This document shows, piece by piece, positions 7,860 through 13,004 of a stretch of DNA of 13,727 bases; positions within the stretch are counted from its first letter, which is position 1; the number at the start of each line of letters is the position of its first letter. The DNA lies in contig DAOLIQ010000083.1 of assembly GCA_035328465.1 (NCBI GenBank), positions 1-13,727 on the forward strand, written 5' to 3'. Position numbers and translations under genes: made by a program. Source of the stretch: JADJEI01 sp035328465 (GTDB taxonomy: Bacteria > Bacteroidota > Ignavibacteria > Ignavibacteriales > Ignavibacteriaceae). The notes below the pieces were generated by a model, which saw only the letters and a list, made by a program, of their open reading frames with translations, was not told the origin of the DNA and did not search any database.

Positions 7860-8433
7860 AATACCTCCCTTTTAATTCACTCCAGGTAGGTAATTCTCCG
7901 TTTTTTATATCCTGCCAAAATGAAATCACATATACTGCCCTTGAATCCCGTTTGATATTAAACCTTAAAACCCCTGCATAATTTATTGGGAATTGGTCAG
8001 TATGCGGAACATTTAACGCATAACTTGCTTCATAAAAAACACTATCACCCTGCAGGCTTTGATTAACCTGATCTAAAACCAATGTCATTGGTTGATCCGC
8101 AGTTATTTTGTTTGCGATATTTATAAAATACTGACGCTCATTTTTTATCGTCCAATCATTAAGTAGATCTGGAAATTGCGAAAGTGCTTCGCTTGATGGT
8201 GAAAATAAAAATGGAATTGTACTAAATGAAGAGTCTGCAAAACAAGCCACATAATTATCAGGGTTTTTATCTCTTAGGGAATTAACAAAATTTTCAATTA
8301 GAATTTCTGGAGTTACAGCAGTTTGAAATGAGTCTCGAGGCAGTAAAGGAATTTCTGCATCACGGGTAGTAAATATATCGCAGCCTATCAATAGAATTGG
8401 AAAGATAAAGAATATTTTAAAAATCGTTTTCAT
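7855..8433 (-). CDS. Predicted lipoprotein, NTF2-like style
   Basis: 192 residues with a lipoprotein signal: MKTIFKIFFIFPILLIGC, lipobox LIGC, Cys18. The mature part has an early helical stretch (ILIENFVNSLRDKNPDNYVACF, about 45-66), a central WTIKNERQYF (about 94-103), and a beta-rich end with GVLRFNIKR and YVISFWQD. This helix-then-sheet order with a terminal aromatic W is what small NTF2/SnoaL-like domains look like, although I cannot confirm the fold by eye. The same landmarks occur in the same order in the next gene, so I read the two as tandem paralogues. ATG start with no clear ribosome site; 85 bp separate it from recR. The last codons form the ribosome-binding site of the next gene. 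Function not known; most likely a periplasm-facing envelope protein. Confidence 0.82.
   Translation of the reverse strand: MKTIFKIFFIFPILLIGCDIFTTRDAEIPLLPRDSFQTAVTPEILIENFVNSLRDKNPDNYVACFADSSFSTIPFLFSPSSEALSQFPDLLNDWTIKNERQYFINIANKITADQPMTLVLDQVNQSLQGDSVFYEASYALNVPHTDQFPINYAGVLRFNIKRDSRAVYVISFWQDIKNGELPTWSELKGRYY
7863..7869 (-). promoter_or_regulatory. Shine-Dalgarno site deciding the ATT start
   Basis: On the minus strand the bases read GGGAGGT, a near-perfect match to the anti-Shine-Dalgarno core. The site lies inside the last codons of the upstream lipoprotein gene. The ATT at 7859 follows 4 bases after GGAGG and overlaps the upstream TAA by one base. Its strength and position are the main support for starting the downstream lipoprotein here rather than at the TTG at 7685, where no such site or signal peptide exists. 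Confidence 0.75.
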
Positions 8434-8518
8434 ATCAATGTAATAATAACAAGATGCCGGTAAAATATTAAGTCAAAATTAAGGTCATAAAAGACACAGT
8501 ATAATTAGGAATTATAAC

Positions 8519-9115
8519 TTATACATCAATCCTGTTAAGCATCGCTCTTCCAATAGTAGCTTCATCTGCAAACTCAAGATTGCCGCCGATAGGTAAACCG
8601 CGGGCTATTCTTGTCACTTTTATCCCGAGAGGCTTGATTAATCTTGCAAGATATAGCGAAGTTGCCTCCCCTTCTGTATCTGGGTTTAGCGCTAAAATGA
8701 CTTCCGAAATTTCTTCGCTCTTGAATCTTGCGATCAATTCTTTAATTTTTAATGAATCAGGATTTATCCCTGCGAGCGGTGAAAGTACACCCCCCAAAAC
8801 ATGATAACTTCCACTGAACTCGTGTGACTTTTCAATTGCAATTACATCACTTGCCTCTTCAACTACGCAGATTGAATGCTTATCACGTTTCGGACTTGTA
8901 CAAATATCGCACAATTCATGTTCAGAAAGATTGAAACATCTTTCACAAAATCTTAATTTCGATTTCAAATCTGTAAGTGAACGAACTAAACTCTCAAAAT
9001 TTTCTTTATCACTTTTCAAAATATGAAGAGCAAGCCGCTGTGCAGTTTTCTTTCCTATCCCGGGCAGTTTGCTTAGTTCATCGATGGCAGTTTGAAGAGG
9101 TTGTGCAATTAACAA
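8519..9115 (-). CDS. recR: Recombination mediator RecR
   Basis: Ring-forming DNA-binding protein that works with RecO and RecF to load RecA at gaps. 198 residues, the standard length. The order is canonical: helix-hairpin-helix with LPGIGKKTAQRLALHIL at 17-33, a four-cysteine zinc finger (Cys57, Cys60, Cys69, Cys72), a Toprim domain with ICVVEE at 82-87 and ALNPDTEGE at 142-150, then GLPIGGNLEFADEATIGRA at 173-191. The start is TTG at 9115: an AGGA at 9123-9126 stands 7 bases upstream, and the resulting N-terminus (MLIAQPLQTAIDELSKLPG) aligns with the usual RecR start. It begins 1 bp after the ybaB stop, the conserved ybaB-recR pairing. Confidence 0.97.
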   Translation of the reverse strand: MLIAQPLQTAIDELSKLPGIGKKTAQRLALHILKSDKENFESLVRSLTDLKSKLRFCERCFNLSEHELCDICTSPKRDKHSICVVEEASDVIAIEKSHEFSGSYHVLGGVLSPLAGINPDSLKIKELIARFKSEEISEVILALNPDTEGEATSLYLARLIKPLGIKVTRIARGLPIGGNLEFADEATIGRAMLNRIDV

Positions 9116-9116
9116 A

Positions 9117-9443
9117 TTAGAATCCTGGAATATTTAAACCGGGGGGAATCATTCCCTTTGTAACTTTTGACATTTCATCCTCAGCTAATTTGGATGCTGA
9201 ATTTAGTGCCTTATTTACTGCTGCAACAACTAAGTCTTCTAATATTTCTTTTTCATCCGGTTTTATAACTTGTGCATCTATTTCAATGCTTATTATTTCT
9301 TTATGACCGTTGGCAACGGCTTTAATTATACCGCCGCCAGCTTCCGCTGATACTGTTTTATTTGCTAATTCAGCTTGAACTCGCTGCATTTCTTCCTGCA
9401 TTTTCTGCACTTGTTTGAGCATTCCTTGCATGCCGCCTTTCAT
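9117..9443 (-). CDS. ybaB: YbaB/EbfC family nucleoid-associated protein
   Basis: Small dimeric DNA-binding protein found beside recR in many bacteria. 108 residues, a normal length. An amphipathic N-terminal helix with MLKQVQKMQEEMQRVQAEL is followed by the family core VSAEAGGGIIKAVANGHKEI and the second helix DLVVAAVNKAL; the tail ends GLNIPGF, as is common in this family. I start at the ATG at 9443, not the TTG one codon earlier, because GGAGG (9449-9453) stands 5 bases before this ATG and only 2 from the TTG. In many genomes dnaX precedes ybaB; here the gene is the first of its operon, facing a divergent purine/phospholipid operon. Confidence 0.95.
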   Translation of the reverse strand: MKGGMQGMLKQVQKMQEEMQRVQAELANKTVSAEAGGGIIKAVANGHKEIISIEIDAQVIKPDEKEILEDLVVAAVNKALNSASKLAEDEMSKVTKGMIPPGLNIPGF

Positions 9444-9567
9444 CAATTCCTCCGAAAATAAAGTTTAATAAATATTCGTTTTTTTGAAGCAATATAATAT
9501 ATCAGTTTGACTTTATACATCTAAATTTCCTAATTTCACGCCCGTTATTTAATTAAAGGAGTTTACT
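9444..9567. promoter_or_regulatory. Divergent intergenic control region
   Basis: 124 bp, strongly AT-rich, between ybaB (minus) and the PurC-like gene (plus); both operons must start here or in the neighbouring genes. Plus-strand candidate: TTGACT at 9507-9512, 18 bases, then TAATTT at 9531-9536. Minus-strand candidate: TTGCTT at 9492-9487, 16 bases, then TATTAA at 9470-9465. Both are pattern matches only; AT-rich DNA yields many such matches. The ribosome sites of both flanking genes lie at its ends. Confidence 0.4.
9555..9561 (+). promoter_or_regulatory. Shine-Dalgarno site deciding the ATC start
   Basis: AAAGGAG, an almost ideal ribosome-binding site, with six bases (9562-9567) before the ATC at 9568. 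There is no ATG, GTG or TTG at a suitable distance in this reading frame; the next standard start is the TTG at 9634, 22 codons further on and without a comparable site. Confidence 0.7.
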
Positions 9568-10239
9568 ATCGAAGCAAGACAGACAAAAATAATCTTCGAT
9601 GAACAAGCCTACACTATAAAAGAGTTTCCGGATTTGTTCATTAATTCTTTAGGTAAAGAAATTAAACTTAAAGATTTTGGTCAGAAGTCAGCACAATTGA
9701 ACGTTTTTTTTCTTGATTATCTGAAGGAATTCCATGTCCCAACTGCCTTTGTTAATCTTCATTCGGCAAATTCAATAGTAATTTTGAAGAATAAGAGGAT
9801 TCCTTTTTCTATAAAGATTTTAAATACTTTAGATAAAAGAACAGCAAAAATTTTCAATCACAAAGAAGGTGAAATTTTAAACCTGCCCATCTTTGAATAT
9901 CATTACGGCGGAAATAAAGATTCAATTATAACTGAAAGTCATATCGTTTCTTTCGATTTATGTTCAATTGAAGATCTAAAATTAATAACAAGGATTTCCT
10001 CAAAAATTAATGCCGTTATTAGATCATTTTTTGAAAGAAGAAATTTAATCCTATCGGAGCTTTCCTGCATCTTTGGGAAAAACGGTGATAAATTTTTTCT
10101 TGTCGAAGATTTCTCCCCGCAAAGCTTGAAAGTAATTTCCCCAGACAAAACTTTAAAAGTTCCTGATCCTTACAAATTGACTTCTCCGGTGGAAGTGAAA
10201 AAGTATTCAGATTTTCTTATAAATCTTTTAAAAAATTGA
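9568..10239 (+). CDS. Degenerate SAICAR synthetase (PurC) homologue, apparent ATC start
   Basis: The 223-residue reading aligns along its length, by eye, with short PurC proteins (about 235): TKIIF at 6-10, GQKSAQLN at 38-45 where the family has GKGxxNN, VPTAF at 57-61, KEGEILNLPIFEYHY at 99-113, SHIVSF at 124-129, KINAVIRSFF at 146-155 and a LVEDFSPQS at 178-186 where the family has LADEISPD. Both family signatures are broken: PLEVxxR...GS reads PFSIKIL...RT (79-92), and DxKxEFG reads ELSCIFG (164-170). Enzyme activity is therefore doubtful, yet the frame is intact. I start at ATC 9568 because of the AAAGGAG six bases upstream and because residues 2-22 contain family-like sequence; a conventional start would be TTG at 9634. 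First gene of an operon with psd, pssA, purS and purQ; its stop lies 5 bp before the psd ATG. It may be a pseudoenzyme or regulator, or a highly divergent enzyme. Confidence 0.72.
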   Translation: MEARQTKIIFDEQAYTIKEFPDLFINSLGKEIKLKDFGQKSAQLNVFFLDYLKEFHVPTAFVNLHSANSIVILKNKRIPFSIKILNTLDKRTAKIFNHKEGEILNLPIFEYHYGGNKDSIITESHIVSFDLCSIEDLKLITRISSKINAVIRSFFERRNLILSELSCIFGKNGDKFFLVEDFSPQSLKVISPDKTLKVPDPYKLTSPVEVKKYSDFLINLLKN

Positions 10240-10244
10240 ACAGT

Positions 10245-10892
10245 ATGTTTACTAAATACGGTTACTCCACAATTGGTATTATTGCTTTCCTTTCTTTTGT
10301 TATGATCTGTATTAGTTTCTATGTCAATAATCAAGTAGCCAAATATTTTCTTATCATCTTTCCGTTGCTGTTGATGGTTTTTACGTTAAACTTTTTCCGT
10401 GACCCGGAGAGAGTTACTCCAAAAGATGAAAACCTGATAATCTCGCCGGCAGACGGAAAAATAATAGTGATCAAAGCAGTTGAAGAAAATAATTATTTAC
10501 GTTCAAGAGGAAAACAAATATCAATTTTTATGTCACCGTTGAATGTTCATGTAAACCGGATTCCAATTTCAGGTGAAGTGGAATATTTAAAATATCACGA
10601 AGGAAAATTCATAAAAGCATTTGACGATAAAGCTTCGCAGGAAAATGAAAGAATGGAAATAGGTATTAAAAGTAATTTTGGAAAAGTTTTTTTCACTCAG
10701 GTTGCTGGTTTTGTCGCTCGCAGAATTGTAACGGATTTAAATATTGGTGATAGCGTAATTGTTGGAAATAGATTTGGTATGATCAAGTTCGGCAGTCGTG
10801 TTGATATTATTGCCCCTGATAATTTCATTGTGAAAGCAAAGGTCGGGGATAATGTTACAGCGGGAGAGACTATTCTCTTTGAACAAAAATAA
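10245..10892 (+). CDS. psd: Phosphatidylserine decarboxylase proenzyme, short type
   Basis: Converts phosphatidylserine to phosphatidylethanolamine at the inner membrane; the proenzyme cleaves itself and turns a serine into the pyruvoyl cofactor. 215 residues, matching the short PSD class. Two membrane helices are near 8-30 and 32-52, then FFRDPER at 50-56, SPADGK at 67-72 (Asp70), MSPLNVHVNR at 96-105 (His102), and the processing site FGSR at 182-185 (cleavage before Ser184), in place of the LGST of long PSDs. I prefer the ATG at 10245; a TTG at 10236 would overlap the stop of the preceding gene (TTGA) and add three residues. Neither has a clear ribosome site. The stop codon touches the ATG of pssA, so synthesis of the substrate and its conversion are encoded back to back. 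Confidence 0.95.
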   Translation: MFTKYGYSTIGIIAFLSFVMICISFYVNNQVAKYFLIIFPLLLMVFTLNFFRDPERVTPKDENLIISPADGKIIVIKAVEENNYLRSRGKQISIFMSPLNVHVNRIPISGEVEYLKYHEGKFIKAFDDKASQENERMEIGIKSNFGKVFFTQVAGFVARRIVTDLNIGDSVIVGNRFGMIKFGSRVDIIAPDNFIVKAKVGDNVTAGETILFEQK

Positions 10893-11609
10893 ATGAATAG
10901 ACCAATCGTCACTCGCTCCGTAATCCCAAATTTATTTACTGCAATGAATATGTTCTGCGGATATTTATCAATGATTAATTCCTCCGAACAAAATTATTTT
11001 TACGCAGCTTGGCTTATAATTATTGCCGCAATATTCGATGCACTTGATGGTTTTGCAGCACGCCTCACAAACTCAAGCAGCGAACTCGGTGTTGAACTTG
11101 ATTCACTTTCTGATGTAGTTAGTTTTGGTGCTGCACCCGGCTTTCTAATTTATTCAGTTTATCTAAATCAGTTTGAAGTTGTTGGTGTCATGTTAAGCTC
11201 ATTATTATTAATTGCCGGCGGATTTCGTTTGGCAAGGTTTAATGTTCAGCTTGTGGGATTTTCAAAAACACATTTCACCGGTTTGCCCATACCTTCTTCA
11301 GGAATTACAGTTGCGCTTTTTATTCTTGCTTACATTGAAAAAATAGATAATAAAAATATTTCACTCGTTATAATTCCAATGGTAATTCTGCTATCTATTT
11401 TGATGGTAAGTAAAATCAAGTATGATACTATTCCTAAGATTTCCTTGAATTCATTCAAGCAAAAACCACTTCCTTTTCTTTTTCTTCTCGCATTTATTGT
11501 TCTGCTTATTAGTACAAGTTATAAAGGACTTTTCTTCACTTTTGTTTTCGTGATTCTATTTGGTATTTTTCGTCAGATGTTTAACTGGTTCAGAAAGAAA
11601 AAAAAATAA
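10893..11609 (+). CDS. pssA: CDP-diacylglycerol-serine O-phosphatidyltransferase
   Basis: Integral membrane enzyme joining CDP-diacylglycerol and serine to phosphatidylserine, the substrate of the neighbouring decarboxylase. 238 residues, typical for the membrane-bound type. The CDP-alcohol phosphotransferase motif is complete: Asp52-Gly53, Ala56-Arg57, Gly66, Asp70 and Asp74 (DGx2ARx8Gx3Dx3D). The N-terminus (RSVIPNLFTAMNMFCGYLS) and the following GAAPGFLIYSVYL are characteristic of the PssA branch rather than PgsA. Several hydrophobic helices run through the rest, and the C-terminus is lysine-rich, encoded by a run of nine A. The ATG abuts the psd stop. The serine acceptor is inferred from sequence style and from the psd neighbour. 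Confidence 0.95.
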   Translation: MNRPIVTRSVIPNLFTAMNMFCGYLSMINSSEQNYFYAAWLIIIAAIFDALDGFAARLTNSSSELGVELDSLSDVVSFGAAPGFLIYSVYLNQFEVVGVMLSSLLLIAGGFRLARFNVQLVGFSKTHFTGLPIPSSGITVALFILAYIEKIDNKNISLVIIPMVILLSILMVSKIKYDTIPKISLNSFKQKPLPFLFLLAFIVLLISTSYKGLFFTFVFVILFGIFRQMFNWFRKKKK

Positions 11610-11620
11610 GGAATTTTTAA

Positions 11621-11872
11621 GTGTTCAAAGCAAAAGTTATTATTAAGCGTCGCCCCTCCATTTTAGATCCGCAGGGCAAAGCTGTGGAAAAAGGTGCTCA
11701 GCATTTAGGTTTGAATAATATCAAAGATACCCGCATCGGAAAGTTCATCGAGTTTAATGTTGATACGGCTGATGAATCTGAAGCGAGATTGGAAGTTGAT
11801 GAATACTGTAAAAAACTTCTCGCAAATCTTATAATGGAAGATTATGAATTTACTCTTGAGAAATTTTCATGA
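11621..11872 (+). CDS. purS: FGAM synthase subunit PurS
   Basis: Small structural subunit of the three-part phosphoribosylformylglycinamidine synthase (PurS-PurQ-PurL), which makes FGAM from FGAR in purine synthesis. 83 residues, within the usual 80-85. Typical opening FKAKVIIKRRPSILDPQGKA, then NNIKDTRIGKFIEF and the closing EYCKKLLANLIMEDYEF. The start is GTG at 11621, 8 bases after an AAGGAA. The end overlaps purQ by four bases (ATGA), the usual coupling for subunits needed in fixed ratio. purL is not in the window. Confidence 0.96.
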   Translation: MFKAKVIIKRRPSILDPQGKAVEKGAQHLGLNNIKDTRIGKFIEFNVDTADESEARLEVDEYCKKLLANLIMEDYEFTLEKFS

Positions 11873-12567
11873 GCGCTAAATTTGGTGTAGTGGTTTTCCC
11901 GGGTTCAAATTGCGACCACGATGCATACCACGTATTAAAAAATATAAACGGATTCACCGTTAACTTTCTCTGGCACAAACTAACCGACCTAAAAAATTGT
12001 GATGTAATTATTTTACCCGGCGGATTTTCCTACGGCGATTATCTGCGTACAGGTGCTATCGCAAGATTTTCCCCGATTATGAATTCAGTAATAGAATTTG
12101 CTGAAAGGGGTGGGATAGTTCTCGGGATTTGTAACGGCTTTCAAATTCTTCTCGAAGCAGGACTTTTACCCGGCGTTATGTTGAAAAATAAATCCCTTCA
12201 ATTTGTTTGCAAAGATGTTTATCTTTCAATTGAAAATAATAACACTGTTTTCACAAAGTTATTTGAAAATCAGAAAGTCATCAAGGTTCCTATTGCACAC
12301 GGCGAAGGAAATTATTTCACAGATGAGAAAACATTAACCCGGCTTGAAAAAAACAATCAGATTGTCTTTCGATATTCCGGCGTTGACGGTACTATCAATG
12401 ATGAAGCAAATCCAAATGGTTCGCTTTCAAATATTGCGGGAATTATAAATGAAAAAGGCAACGTACTCGGTATGATGCCCCACCCCGAAAGATGTTCTGA
12501 TCCTGTACTTGGGAATACTGATGGTAACTTTCTTTTTCAATCAATAAATAAATTTTTATTAAACTGA
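11869..12567 (+). CDS. purQ: FGAM synthase glutaminase subunit PurQ
   Basis: Class I glutamine amidotransferase that supplies ammonia to the small PurL subunit for conversion of FGAR to FGAM. 232 residues, normal. The opening VVVFPGSNCDHDAY (7-20) is family-typical, with LPGGFSYGDYLR at 49-60, the nucleophile elbow GICNGFQIL with Cys88, IAHGEGNYF at 142-150, and the triad partners in MMPHPER (His205, Glu207). All catalytic residues are present. The ATG lies in the ATGA overlap with purS. With PurS beside it and no PurL fusion, the organism must use the separate small PurL encoded elsewhere. Confidence 0.97.
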   Translation: MSAKFGVVVFPGSNCDHDAYHVLKNINGFTVNFLWHKLTDLKNCDVIILPGGFSYGDYLRTGAIARFSPIMNSVIEFAERGGIVLGICNGFQILLEAGLLPGVMLKNKSLQFVCKDVYLSIENNNTVFTKLFENQKVIKVPIAHGEGNYFTDEKTLTRLEKNNQIVFRYSGVDGTINDEANPNGSLSNIAGIINEKGNVLGMMPHPERCSDPVLGNTDGNFLFQSINKFLLN

Positions 12568-12574
12568 GGTCAAC

Positions 12575-12769
12575 ATGGGAAATTTAAATGGATGGGAATT
12601 GCTCGTAATCGTTTTTGCAATTCTTCTTTTATTTGGCGCTAAAAAGATTCCTGAATTAGCACAGGGACTTGGCAAAGGTCTTAAAGAGTTCAAAAAGGGA
12701 TTGAAAGATGTTGAAGATGAAATAAAAACTGCTGCATCTGATGATAAAAAAATTGAGGAGAAGAAGTAA
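12575..12769 (+). CDS. tatA: Twin-arginine translocase subunit TatA
   Basis: Small membrane protein that forms the transport conduit for folded proteins with twin-arginine signals. 64 residues: a short N-terminus (MGNLNGWE), one membrane helix at about 8-20, the hinge FGAKKIPELA at 20-29, an amphipathic helix LGKGLKEFKKGLKDVEDEI at 32-50 and a charged tail. The FGxxKIPEL hinge is diagnostic; TatB is less likely because the protein is short and the hinge is TatA-like. A GAGG overlapping the purQ stop lies 5 bases before the ATG. It is the last gene of its operon, and its last codons double as half of the terminator. tatC is not in the window. Confidence 0.95.
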   Translation: MGNLNGWELLVIVFAILLLFGAKKIPELAQGLGKGLKEFKKGLKDVEDEIKTAASDDKKIEEKK

Positions 12770-12787
12770 TTTCTTCTCCTTTTTTTT
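12756..12787 (+). terminator. Intrinsic terminator overlapping the end of tatA
   Basis: Perfect 10 bp stem: AGGAGAAGAA at 12756-12765 pairs with TTCTTCTCCT at 12771-12780, with a five-base loop GTAAT that contains the tatA stop codon TAA, followed by eight T (12780-12787). This ends the purine/phospholipid/tatA operon. Confidence 0.92.
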
Positions 12788-13004
12788 CTGTCCCTGTTTA
12801 TCTTCGAATGCAAATGTATTTGAGTGATATGCTCACATTCGCGTCTAATTTTTTTTCTATTTCATAAATAAACTTTCCAATCTGCTGAAGAACATTATTT
12901 CCCTTTTCAAATCAAAATAAAACGGGGATTCAATCCCCATCACTCCCCCCTGTCTTTTCTCCAATATCTTCCTTAAATTAAAAGCAAAAATCCCGAGGTT
13001 TTCT
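12788..13004. other. Intergenic region between tatA and the beta-helix gene
   Basis: 217 bp without a supportable gene. It is AT- and pyrimidine-rich on the plus strand. It contains one short inverted repeat at 12924-12938 and ends in GAGG (12995-12998), six bases before the ATG at 13005. A promoter for the beta-helix gene must lie here if, as the terminator implies, transcription from tatA stops; I see no convincing -35/-10 pair. Confidence 0.6.
12924..12938. repeat. Short inverted repeat, possible minus-strand terminator
   Basis: GGGGATTCAATCCCC is a near-perfect palindrome (six or seven paired bases around a tight loop). On the minus strand it is followed by GTTTTATTTT, which looks like a weak terminator for leftward transcripts; on the plus strand no T-run follows. 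No minus-strand gene to its right is seen inside the window, so its role is unclear. Confidence 0.4.

Noticed and set aside
7850..7880. Programmed frameshift fusing the two lipoproteins
   Set aside because: The frames differ by +1, the nearby A-run does not form a proper slippery site for that shift, and each protein has its own lipoprotein signal peptide.
8443..8476. TTGACT at 8476-8471 as a -35 box for the lipoprotein/ftsX genes
   Set aside because: At 17-18 bases spacing the -10 position reads TTGTTA, and transcription would begin almost at the ATG; not convincing.
9634..10239. PurC-like gene starting at TTG 9634
   Set aside because: It leaves the strong AAAGGAG at 9555-9561 unused and drops family-like residues; kept only as an alternative.
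12559..12813. Minus-strand 84-residue open frame over tatA
   Set aside because: It is the antisense of tatA and of its terminator; tatA has a ribosome site and diagnostic motifs.
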